From an uncultured Porphyromonadaceae bacterium (GTDB lineage Bacteria; Bacteroidota; Bacteroidia; Bacteroidales; Muribaculaceae), in NCBI GenBank assembly GCA_948467675.1, contig CAOKFI010000031.1:1-32895 (forward strand): DNA of 32,895 nucleotides, read 5' to 3'. Within the stretch, counting starts at the first letter, position 1; each line of letters starts with the position of its first letter. Positions 25,803-32,841 of this stretch are shown here, one piece after another. Under the pieces are notes generated by a model. That model ran no database searches, was not told the DNA's origin, and saw nothing but the letters and a program-made list of their open reading frames with translations. The translations under genes were made by a program, and so were the position numbers.

Positions 25803-26602
25803 TCGGTGGTGATGGTAGTGTTATGTTTGGATGACGAGTCGAGATCCGGAGTGTCAGGACGGCTCGATGAGTTGAGCCATGCCAGAAGCAGGATCATGAT
25901 CGAGAGAAATACGATGATTATGATGGGAAGGCGCGACGGCGATTTGTCCGACAGCGCCATGTTGAGCGCCTGTATGTCGCGGTAACGGTCGCGCGGATTC
26001 GGTTTCATGCACCGTTCGGCCACCTTGCGCAAGTGAGGGAATCTTTCCTGGCAATGGTCGAGCGCTTCAGCAAGCACATGGCCGTAGCTTGCTATGTCAT
26101 CGGCGGCGTCGGCAGGTTCGAGATGGTTTTTCTGGTCGAAACCTACATCGATAAGTTTGAGATTACCTATGTTTTCGGTAAATATGATTGTTTCCGGACG
26201 GATGGGGTGGTGGACTATATGGTTGGCCTGGATATATTCGATGGCTTCCACGAGCTGTCGGCGGAGCTTGTCGATTATTTCCGGGGTGACGCGGTTTTCG
26301 TTGATCAGCTTCCGCAGTGAGTCGCCGTATACGTCATCAGTTATTATGCACCGTCCGAGCCCGGGCACATCTTCCAGATCGTTTATCATCACGATGTGGG
26401 AATGAGCCAGATTGTATCGCACCTCAAATTCTTTGTCGAGCATTTCCTGATACTGCGGCTCGTTCTTGTATTCCGGTTTCAGAGTCTTGAGCATGACCCA
26501 TTTTCCGAATTTACGTGCGGTATAGACGTTGTAATATTCTTCCTCCCATTCTGGAAGGATAGTTATCTCGGTCCATTTTTCGGTGGCGGAATTTTCGCTC
26601 AT
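25793..26602 (-). CDS. membrane-anchored protein-kinase-like protein (probable pseudokinase)
   Basis: A 269-residue protein with a eukaryotic-type kinase fold (about 15-215) and one C-terminal transmembrane helix (LPIIIIVFLSIMILLLAWL, about 225-243) followed by a Ser-rich tail. The VAIK-type lysine is kept (WVMLKTL, Lys39), a C-helix Glu is likely (DKEFEVRY), and DFG survives as DVG (IDVGFD, 152-154). The catalytic loop is broken: HRDLKPEN is replaced by HHPIRPET (131-138), losing the catalytic Asp (Pro133), the Lys (Arg135) and the Asn (Thr138). It is therefore expected to bind nucleotide at most and to act as a scaffold or sensor. It sits between the Lrp regulator and the GNAT gene, overlapping the latter by 10 nt. 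Confidence 0.82.
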   Translation of the reverse strand: MSENSATEKWTEITILPEWEEEYYNVYTARKFGKWVMLKTLKPEYKNEPQYQEMLDKEFEVRYNLAHSHIVMINDLEDVPGLGRCIITDDVYGDSLRKLINENRVTPEIIDKLRRQLVEAIEYIQANHIVHHPIRPETIIFTENIGNLKLIDVGFDQKNHLEPADAADDIASYGHVLAEALDHCQERFPHLRKVAERCMKPNPRDRYRDIQALNMALSDKSPSRLPIIIIVFLSIMILLLAWLNSSSRPDTPDLDSSSKHNTTITTECQ

Positions 26603-26627
26603 GAGGTGTGGGGGTGTGTACTTTCGG

Positions 26628-27095
26628 TCAGGATTTTTCCGGATATATAGGTATTTCTCTGGTTATGCTGTGGTCGAGCGAGATCAGCGTTTCGGTGCCG
26701 GTTACGCCCGGAATCATCTGGATCTTGTCGTTGAGAAGTTCCATCAGGTGCTCGTTGTCGCGTGCATATAGCTTTATGAGCATTGTGTACGGTCCTGTGG
26801 TGAAATGGCATTCCACGATTTCGGGTATCTTCTCGAGGTGGGGCACTACGTCGCGGTACATGGCGCCGCGTTCAAGGTTTACGCCTATATATGTGCATGT
26901 TGCAAAGCCGAGTATCTTGGGATTCACATTGTAGCCTGATCCTGTGATTACGTTCAGATCCATCATGCGCTGTATGCGCTGGTGGATAGCTGCGCGGCTC
27001 ACGCCGCACTCCACGGCCACATCTTTGGAGGGGATACGTGCATTGCGCATCACTATCTGAAGGATTTTACGGTCGAGGTTGTCTATCTTCTCCAT
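26628..27095 (-). CDS. Lrp/AsnC family transcriptional regulator
   Basis: A 155-residue DNA-binding regulator responding to amino acids or related ligands. The N-terminal helix-turn-helix (about 1-60) has LDRKILQIVMRNARIPSKDVAVECGVSRAAIHQRIQRM, with the recognition helix VSRAAIHQR; then the RAM ligand and oligomerisation domain (about 65-150) containing FATCTYIGVNLERG and IVECHFTTGPYTMLIKLYARD. The start at 27095 gives the usual Lrp length; a longer reading extends into the terminator hairpin. It is the first gene of the leftward run that contains the pseudokinase, GNAT protein, C10 protease and membrane genes, so it could regulate that run, though only its own promoter is visible. Confidence 0.92.
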   Translation of the reverse strand: MEKIDNLDRKILQIVMRNARIPSKDVAVECGVSRAAIHQRIQRMMDLNVITGSGYNVNPKILGFATCTYIGVNLERGAMYRDVVPHLEKIPEIVECHFTTGPYTMLIKLYARDNEHLMELLNDKIQMIPGVTGTETLISLDHSITREIPIYPEKS

Positions 27096-27127
27096 AAAAA
27101 ATTGAGGAATGGTGTTGAATTGGATGG

Positions 27128-27135
27128 CAAATTTA
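27128..27135 (-). promoter_or_regulatory. candidate -7 box for the Lrp-type gene
   Basis: TAAATTTG on the minus strand matches TAnnTTTG, 33 nt before the ATG. No clear TTG lies at the -33 distance, because the neighbouring terminator hairpin occupies that space. Confidence 0.5.
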
Positions 27136-27149
27136 CCAATAAAAAAATG

Positions 27150-27186
27150 AAAAACAGACATTTCGCATTGCAAAATGTCTGTTTTT
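27150..27186 (-). terminator. terminator of the FKBP cluster
   Basis: A 14-bp perfect stem (27150-27163 with 27173-27186; AAAAACAGACATTT and its complement) with a 9-nt loop, followed on the minus strand by a T-rich tract (about 27141-27150). It lies 63 nt after the stop of the 292-aa FKBP gene. Confidence 0.85.
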
Positions 27187-27248
27187 GGTTCAAAATGATG
27201 CCTTTTTATAACATTTGTCACTGCGTGACAGGCATGATGTGCCGGAGA

Positions 27249-28127
27249 TCAGTCGGCCGGGATTTCGGTTACAGTGATGGTTACTGCCATTGCCTCGCAG
27301 GGGCCTACGTTGCGTGTCGGAAGGCCGTTGGCGCCGTAAGCAAGCTCCCAGGGAAGATAGAATGTTGCGGTCTCTCCCTCGTGCATGAGCTGCAGAGCCT
27401 CTGTAATGCCTTTGAGTGGCGCGCCTTGCACATACATGTTTCTTGGCTCGGCTCCGGTGGTGTTGATGGTGTCGCCGTTGAGTTTGGTTATGGTATACTT
27501 CGCAAGTACGCGCGAGTTGCTTTCGACCGCTTTGTCTTTACCGGGGGTGATGGTCTTGTAGGCAATGCCGTTGTCGGTGCGTTTCACATCCGAGAGGGCG
27601 TTGAAAAACTCCTCGGCATCTTTGCGGTTCTGGGCGGCTTCGGGGCTGTTTATTTTTGCTTCTTCAGCCTTTTTGATCCGGAGTTCCTGTAGCTTCTGGT
27701 TGAGGAGTCCGGCCTCCTGACGCAACTGCATCATGTCGGCTGTGACAGAGTCGGCCATGACTGTCTTCTGTATTGCTGTCATGAGTTTCTGGCGGCTTAC
27801 TCCGTCGACTGCCGTAGCCATGTTCATATAGTTCTGGAATGCTTCCATACCCATCTGGAGGCCTATGAAGTAGCTGAGGTTGGCGGTGTCGCATTTCATT
27901 ACTTCGCGGATACCTCTCAGAACCTCGGCCTTGTCGAACTTGCGGGGGGCATTAGGGTTGTTGAGGAATGAGGCGAAATTGGCGCCTATGGCCTCGCCGT
28001 TGATGGTTGCGAGTGAGTCGAGAAATGCGGCGTTATCGGCCGATCCGGTTGCTGCGTTCTTGTCCGAACAACCGGCTATGCCTGTCAGCATGGCGGCAGC
28101 CACGCAGGCAATAAGGGATTTTTTCAT
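27249..28127 (-). CDS. FKBP-type isomerase lipoprotein (Fkp-like)
   Basis: A 292-residue exported lipoprotein; the signal MKKSLIACVAAAMLTGIAGC ends in a lipobox with Cys20. An FKBP N-terminal dimerisation region (about 35-165, helical, with FIGLQMGMEAFQNYMN) is followed by a coiled-coil stretch (LRQEAGLLNQKLQELRIKKAEEAK) and an FKBP domain (about 185-290) with VLAKYTITKLNGDTINTT and EGETATFYLPWELAYGANG. Compared with the two neighbouring FKBPs the domain is divergent; the usual 'YTGKLxDGxxFDSS' is replaced by YTITKLNGDTINTTG, so isomerase activity is doubtful. It is third in the minus-strand FKBP run and closed by the terminator at 27150-27186. Likely a periplasmic or outer-membrane chaperone. 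Confidence 0.88.
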   Translation of the reverse strand: MKKSLIACVAAAMLTGIAGCSDKNAATGSADNAAFLDSLATINGEAIGANFASFLNNPNAPRKFDKAEVLRGIREVMKCDTANLSYFIGLQMGMEAFQNYMNMATAVDGVSRQKLMTAIQKTVMADSVTADMMQLRQEAGLLNQKLQELRIKKAEEAKINSPEAAQNRKDAEEFFNALSDVKRTDNGIAYKTITPGKDKAVESNSRVLAKYTITKLNGDTINTTGAEPRNMYVQGAPLKGITEALQLMHEGETATFYLPWELAYGANGLPTRNVGPCEAMAVTITVTEIPAD

Positions 28128-28163
28128 AATTTATGTCCTTGTTTGGTTTTGTTGCTTGAATAT

Positions 28164-28691
28164 TTATCGGCCTGTGACATCGAGCAGCTCCACATCGAAT
28201 ATGAGTGTGGAGTTGGGACCTATCACGCCGCCTGCGCCACGTTGTCCGTAAGCCAGATCAGAGGGTATGTAAAGGCGCCATTTCGATCCTTTTTTCATCA
28301 GCTGCAGAGCTTCTACCCATCCGGGTATTACCTGTGTCACGCCGAATGTGGCCGGTTCGCCGCGCTCAACCGAGCTGTCGAATACGGTACCGTCGATCAG
28401 CTTGCCGGTGTAGTGGACTGTAACCATGTCGTCTGTGGTGGGCTGCACTCCGTTTCCCTCCGTGAGTACTTCGTATTGGAGGCCGGTAGGGGTGGTCACT
28501 ACTTCTGCACGCTTTGCATTTTCTGCCAGAAATTCCTCTCCGGCTTTACGGTTGGCGTCGGCAACTGAGAATGTTGCCGTTTTTTTTGTTTCGGTTGCGG
28601 CCGCGTTGTTTGATGCCGACTTGCTGCTGTCCGAGCAGGATGTGAGGCCTGTAAGCAGGGCGGCTGCGCAGAGTATAAGGGTTCTGTTCAT
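28164..28691 (-). CDS. FKBP-type peptidyl-prolyl isomerase lipoprotein
   Basis: A 175-residue exported lipoprotein; [19 protein letters not shown] ends in a lipobox with Cys19. A short Ser/Ala/Lys linker leads to [16 protein letters not shown] and an FKBP domain (about 65-173) with the active-site blocks [53 protein letters not shown] and [12 protein letters not shown]. Residues for the isomerase pocket (Tyr, Phe-Asp, Trp) are kept. It differs from the next FKBP mainly by its lipoprotein N terminus; the FKBP domains are very similar in protein and DNA. Likely helps fold envelope proteins. Confidence 0.92.
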   Translation of the reverse strand: MNRTLILCAAALLTGLTSCSDSSKSASNNAAATETKKTATFSVADANRKAGEEFLAENAKRAEVVTTPTGLQYEVLTEGNGVQPTTDDMVTVHYTGKLIDGTVFDSSVERGEPATFGVTQVIPGWVEALQLMKKGSKWRLYIPSDLAYGQRGAGGVIGPNSTLIFDVELLDVTGR

Positions 28692-28941
28692 GATTCGTTA
28701 TCGTGTTGAGTTATGATTATTTGCCTAAGACTTCGAGCAGTTCCACGTCGAATATCAGAGTGGCGTTAGGTCCGATCACGCCGCCTGCGCCATTGGGGCC
28801 ATAAGCCAGATCGGAGGGTATGTAAAGACGCCATTTCGATCCAGCTTTCATAAGCTGCAGAGCCTCAACCCATCCGGGTATTACCTGTGTCACGCCGAAT
28901 GTGGCCGGTTCGCCGCGCTCAACCGAGCTGTCGAATACGGT
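28315..28941 (-). repeat. 74-bp identical stretches in two neighbouring FKBP genes
   Basis: 28315-28388 and 28868-28941 are identical for 74 bp, inside the FKBP domains of two separate genes; surrounding bases are also similar but with scattered, partly synonymous differences. The identity at silent positions points to recent duplication or gene conversion. Confidence 0.85.
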
Positions 28942-29343
28942 GCCGTCGATCAACTTGCCGGTATAGTGCACTTTTACCTGATCGTTGGCTTCTGGCTGGG
29001 CTCCGGTTCCCTCGGTCAGCACCTCGTACTGAAGTCCCGAAGGGGTAGTGTGGATCTCAGGGCGCTTGCCGTTTTCAGCGAGAAACGCTTCGCCTGCCTG
29101 GCGGTTGGCATCGCCTGCTTTTGCGGCTTCGGCGCGCTGCTTTTCCTCCATGGCCGTGAAGTATTCGCGTATCACTGTCTTGGCTTCGTCGTAGCTCATC
29201 TTGGGCTGTGCTCCGTCGAACACTGCCGCTACGCCATCGGCGAAATCACCGACATTGATGCTTTGTATGCCCGATGCACGGAAATTGTTGCCCATGCTGA
29301 GGCCGAGAGCATAGCTTATACGGTCAAATTCTTTGTTTTCCAT
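28717..29343 (-). CDS. FKBP-type peptidyl-prolyl isomerase (Mip/FklB-like)
   Basis: A 208-residue protein with no obvious signal peptide. The N-terminal helical dimerisation region (about 1-75: DRISYALGLSMGNNFRASGIQSINVGDFADGV...) is typical of Mip/FklB-type FKBPs, followed by ANRQAGEAFLAENGKRPEIHTTPSGLQYEVL and an FKBP domain (about 95-207) with [24 protein letters not shown] and [29 protein letters not shown]. It heads the three-gene run and has its own promoter (29390-29422). Cytoplasmic or secreted location cannot be settled without the signal call; I read it as cytoplasmic or periplasmic without anchor. Confidence 0.92.
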   Translation of the reverse strand: MENKEFDRISYALGLSMGNNFRASGIQSINVGDFADGVAAVFDGAQPKMSYDEAKTVIREYFTAMEEKQRAEAAKAGDANRQAGEAFLAENGKRPEIHTTPSGLQYEVLTEGTGAQPEANDQVKVHYTGKLIDGTVFDSSVERGEPATFGVTQVIPGWVEALQLMKAGSKWRLYIPSDLAYGPNGAGGVIGPNATLIFDVELLEVLGK

Positions 29344-29389
29344 TTTGCTTGATGTATATTTAGTTAATTTATTTCACGGTGATTGGCGG

Positions 29390-29422
29390 CAAAGGTAGGC
29401 TAAAAACAGATAGTGCAGCCAA
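29390..29422 (-). promoter_or_regulatory. promoter of the FKBP cluster
   Basis: On the minus strand TACCTTTG (29390-29397) with a TTG (29420-29422) 22 nt upstream, slightly long. Predicts a leader of about 42 nt for the 208-aa gene. Confidence 0.6.
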
Positions 29423-29515
29423 TTATTTTGTCAAAAAAATATTAAATAGTGCGTCTGGCGCGTCAGGATCATTTTATTATAACACGTTATTCGGCCGAAA
29501 AGGTCGTAAACAGGC

Positions 29516-29544
29516 TTGTCAAATGGGAAAAATAACTAAATTTG
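29516..29544 (+). promoter_or_regulatory. promoter of the 359-aa lipoprotein gene
   Basis: TTG (29516-29518) and TAAATTTG (29537-29544) are 18 nt apart, leaving a leader of about 33 nt. Together with the FKBP promoter it fills the 238-nt divergent gap; no other feature is visible there. Confidence 0.65.
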
Positions 29545-29581
29545 CAGCTATTACTCAAATTATGACAATTTTGATAAGCAT

Positions 29582-30661
29582 ATGAAACCATATTTCCGCA
29601 TAATATCGGCTGCCGCTATTGCAGCAGCGATCCTTACTGGGTGTGATTCGTCTCAGCGATGGACTGTAAACGGAACGGTGGCCGATGCTGACGGTTCCAC
29701 CCTGATGCTCGAGGCTCCCGGACGTGCCGGATGGTATGTCATGGACTCCGTGCGTCTGCTCGGCAACGGATCTTTCTCGATGAGCCAGCCTGCGTTGCAA
29801 TATCCTGAGGTATTCCGTCTTACGCTTGACGGACGTCAGATATATTTTCCGGTAGACAGTTCCGAGACTGTTACCGTGACTACTTCTGCTGCCGGATTCG
29901 GATCTGATTATACTCTGGCGGGATCGGTATCGGCCGAGATGCTTGCCGGTGTGGATAAACGTGTGCGTCAGGCTGCTGCCGGTGAGGATTCTTTGCTTAA
30001 ACGCGATCTCAGCGACATCCTCATCAGCGATCCGTCGAGTATAGTCGCTTACTATATAGTGCGGAAGCAGATCGACGGTAGGCCGTTGTTCGACCCGTCG
30101 AGGTCTGCCGATCTTCGTATGATAGGGGCTGTGGCCAATGCCTACGACCAGTATCGCCACGATGATCCACGTACTGCTCAGCTCAAAGACATATTTCTGT
30201 CCAACAAACGTGTGTCGGTCGGTGCAACATCTCCGCGCGACACTATCTATGCCGCAGAAGTCGACCTGTTCGATATCAAGCTGTACGACAAGAAGGGTAT
30301 CGAGCAGAGTCTTGTCGATGTGGCATCGAAAAATAAAGCCGTGATACTGAACTATACACTTTATACCGCCGACGCTTCGCCTGCTCTCAACCTTCAGTTG
30401 GCCAAGGCTTATGACCGTTTTCACGATCGCGGACTGGAGATTTATCAGGTGGCTGCCGATCCCGACGAATACGCATGGCGTCAGTCGGCTGCCAATCTAC
30501 CGTGGCTCACTGTGTATCAGACTCCGGTATCTCCCGCATCGAATCTGTTGAATTACAATGTGACTGTGTTGCCTGCCACATTCCTGATCGTGAACGGCGA
30601 GATCCGTGAGCGAATCGACGATCCGGCTAAGATAGCCGACGCTGTAGCGAAAGTTCTGTAG
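29582..30661 (+). CDS. DUF4369-type lipoprotein with a degenerate thioredoxin domain
   Basis: A 359-residue exported lipoprotein; MKPYFRIISAAAIAAAILTGC ends in a lipobox with Cys21. A DUF4369-like beta domain (about 25-120; WTVNGTVADADGSTLMLEAPGRAGWYVMDSV) and a helical middle lead to a thioredoxin-like domain (about 225-359) with DIKLYDKKGIEQSLVDVASKNKAVILNYTLYTADASPALN and VLPATFLIVNGEIRERIDD. The cis-Pro segment (LPATFLI) is kept, but the usual WATWCxxC is replaced by YTLYTADASPA, so there is no redox-active cysteine pair. It may bind a partner rather than exchange disulfides. The secreted 648-aa gene follows after 59 nt. Confidence 0.85.
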   Translation: MKPYFRIISAAAIAAAILTGCDSSQRWTVNGTVADADGSTLMLEAPGRAGWYVMDSVRLLGNGSFSMSQPALQYPEVFRLTLDGRQIYFPVDSSETVTVTTSAAGFGSDYTLAGSVSAEMLAGVDKRVRQAAAGEDSLLKRDLSDILISDPSSIVAYYIVRKQIDGRPLFDPSRSADLRMIGAVANAYDQYRHDDPRTAQLKDIFLSNKRVSVGATSPRDTIYAAEVDLFDIKLYDKKGIEQSLVDVASKNKAVILNYTLYTADASPALNLQLAKAYDRFHDRGLEIYQVAADPDEYAWRQSAANLPWLTVYQTPVSPASNLLNYNVTVLPATFLIVNGEIRERIDDPAKIADAVAKVL

Positions 30662-30676
30662 CCGTGTATGAATTGG

Positions 30677-30684
30677 TATATTTG
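30677..30684 (+). promoter_or_regulatory. candidate -7 box for the 648-aa gene
   Basis: TATATTTG (30677-30684) fits TAnnTTTG, 37 nt before the ATG; the -33 position (about 30653-30656) reads GTTCTG, a poor match. The gene may also be read from the upstream promoter. Confidence 0.45.
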
Positions 30685-30720
30685 CGATAATCAACTATAT
30701 ATTAACCTAAAGACTCAAGT

Positions 30721-32667
30721 ATGAAGAATTCTTTACTCTCTTTGCTTTGTGTTGTGGCAGGTGCTTTCGGCCTGTCCGCAGCTGAGGTGACCGATGTTCT
30801 GACCAATGCCGGATTCGGTATCGGTCAGACAACAACTTATAAGACGTACGCTGACAAGCAGTTCTCATCTGATGCTGTGTATACTATGCAGGGTGCCGGT
30901 GATGCTGAGACATTACAGCTGCGTACGAAAAATAATAATTCCGGTATTGTATCGACCGTTTCAGGTGGTCAGCTTGTTTCTGTATCGGTAAAATGGAATG
31001 CCAAGACTGGTGATGCCCGTATATTGGATATATATGGCTCAAATGTGGCATATACGGATCCTGCCGATCTTTACAGTGCAGAAAAAGCCGGTACTAAGAT
31101 TGGATCGTTGGCAATGGCTGACGGCGACAAAACTTTTACAGTCGCGGGTGACTATGCTTTTGTAGGTGTTCGTTCAAACGATGGCGCTTTGTATATGGAT
31201 GAAGTGTCGATCGTATGGGAAACAGGTGGTGAAGTGACCACGGTGTCGCGTCCGGTCATTACGCCCAATGGCGGCGAGATCTCTGCTACGACCGAGATCT
31301 CTATCAGCTGCGCTACTGACGCAGCTGATATCTGGTATGCCTATATACCCGCCGGTGCGGATGCTTCAACTGTAGAAAAACAGAAATACACAGCGCCGTT
31401 CACAATTCCGGCATCGGGTACAGTCGAGGCTATTGCCAAGAAAGACGGATTGACCGACAGCGATGTTGTGTCTGCGGTGTTTACTATACCTGCCGAGGTA
31501 ACTGTCGGCAATATTGCCGAAGCGGTAGCTTTGAATGATACCGAAAATATTGTCACCATCGCCGGCGAGGTGGCTGTTACCTATGTAAACGGTCTTAATA
31601 TATATGTTAAGGATTCTACCGGGGCAATGTGTCTGTACGACAATGGAAAGGTATTTGCTGACGTGAAGCAGGGCGACCGTCTTACAGGCGTTACAGGCAA
31701 GTATCTTAAATATAGCTCAGGAACCAAGGGCGATGCTTTCATCCCTGAAATGAAGGATTTCGTAGCAGGCAAGGCTACTGTTGTTGCCGGCGATGTTGTG
31801 GAGCCCGATGTGGTTGCAATTGAAGAGATCGGTACTGATATGGGCGCAGCCTACATAAAGATAGAGAATGCTGATGTTGCTTCCAACTCTATTACCGACG
31901 CGACCGGTACTGTAACGCTATACAATAGCTTCAAGATCACACTGACTCTCGGAAAGGCCAAATCAGTGACTGCTATCGTTATGGCATATCAGGGCGCTTT
32001 GCAGGTGGCTCCGATAGAGATAATCCCAGATGAAAGCGGCGACAATCCTGGCACCGATCCTGTCAAGGGCGACAAGGAAATGCCTTATACTGTGGCCGAG
32101 GCATTGGCTTTGTACCAGGCTGACAATGCTGTTAAGAAGTCCGGCTGGCTGGAAGGATTCATCGTGGGTTATGTCAACGGGTCGGCTTTAAATGAAACTA
32201 CCGCCCAGTTTAATGCAACGGAAGTTGCCCTGGCTACGAATATCATGCTTGCTGCATCGGACAGCGAGACCGACTACACTCAGTGTATTCCGGTTCAGCT
32301 TCCGGCTGGCGATATCCGCACAGCCCTTAATCTGAAAGATAATGCCGGAATGTATAAGGCTCAGGTCAAGATCCAGGGCTCGATCGAGAAATATATGGGC
32401 GCTTGCGGATTGAAATCGGCATCGGCCTATGAGGTGGTTAAAACCAGTGGTATTGACACTCTCGGCGACAGTGCGGAATCTGTATCGGTGAACGGTATGG
32501 TAGGAGCCGTAAGTGTGACCGGATTCGACGGTGTTGTCGAGATCTACAATACACTCGGTCAGCTTGTGGCTATAGCTCCGGTATCAGGCAATGCCGAGAT
32601 CCCTGCGCGCGCAGGCCTCGCTATAGTCAAGGCCGGCAATGTCGTGGCTAAAGTGATCGTGAAGTAA
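30721..32667 (+). CDS. secreted multidomain protein: chitobiase-C-like, DUF6359-like, T9SS-like tail
   Basis: A 648-residue exported protein of unknown function. Signal peptide about 1-20. Residues about 22-168 form a beta-rich domain with a single-strand-like rhythm. Residues about 176-257 (RPVITPNGGEISATTEISISC ... YTAPFTIPASGTVEAIAKKDG) match a chitobiase/beta-hexosaminidase C-terminal (CHB_HEX_C) Ig-like domain. Residues about 262-432 look like an OB-fold nucleic-acid/sugar-binding domain (VTIAGEVAVTYVNGLNIYVKDSTGAMCLYD). A Pro/Gly/Asp linker (438-452) leads to a DUF6359-like domain (about 455-572; WLEGFIVGYVNGS, CIPVQLP). The tail (about 585-648; VVEIYNTLGQLVAIAP ... AGLAIVKAGNVVAKVIVK) resembles a type IX sorting domain. 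No catalytic domain is seen. Likely a surface or secreted binding protein. Confidence 0.82.
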   Translation: MKNSLLSLLCVVAGAFGLSAAEVTDVLTNAGFGIGQTTTYKTYADKQFSSDAVYTMQGAGDAETLQLRTKNNNSGIVSTVSGGQLVSVSVKWNAKTGDARILDIYGSNVAYTDPADLYSAEKAGTKIGSLAMADGDKTFTVAGDYAFVGVRSNDGALYMDEVSIVWETGGEVTTVSRPVITPNGGEISATTEISISCATDAADIWYAYIPAGADASTVEKQKYTAPFTIPASGTVEAIAKKDGLTDSDVVSAVFTIPAEVTVGNIAEAVALNDTENIVTIAGEVAVTYVNGLNIYVKDSTGAMCLYDNGKVFADVKQGDRLTGVTGKYLKYSSGTKGDAFIPEMKDFVAGKATVVAGDVVEPDVVAIEEIGTDMGAAYIKIENADVASNSITDATGTVTLYNSFKITLTLGKAKSVTAIVMAYQGALQVAPIEIIPDESGDNPGTDPVKGDKEMPYTVAEALALYQADNAVKKSGWLEGFIVGYVNGSALNETTAQFNATEVALATNIMLAASDSETDYTQCIPVQLPAGDIRTALNLKDNAGMYKAQVKIQGSIEKYMGACGLKSASAYEVVKTSGIDTLGDSAESVSVNGMVGAVSVTGFDGVVEIYNTLGQLVAIAPVSGNAEIPARAGLAIVKAGNVVAKVIVK

Positions 32668-32696
32668 CAGGATTCTTTAAATACTGAAAATACATT

Positions 32697-32737
32697 GGGT
32701 GCGGAACGTTTATATGTTTCCGCACCCTGTTTTTTTG
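32697..32737 (+). terminator. intrinsic terminator after the 648-aa gene
   Basis: GGGTGCGGAA (32697-32706) pairs with TTCCGCACCC (32718-32727), then a run of T residues (32728-32736 with one G). A textbook terminator 30 nt after the stop. Confidence 0.9.
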
Positions 32738-32775
32738 CAGGATGCCGGTTGCTCGATGTTTTAGCTATTTTTAAC

Positions 32776-32807
32776 TTGCTTGAAACTGTATATGGTTGTT
32801 ATCTTTG
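32776..32807 (+). promoter_or_regulatory. promoter of ssrA
   Basis: TTG (32776-32778) and TATCTTTG (32800-32807) are 21 nt apart, 34 nt before the mature 5' end of tmRNA. Confidence 0.7.
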
Positions 32808-32841
32808 CAAGACATACCGGTTTATATCGGCTGTGAAACTT

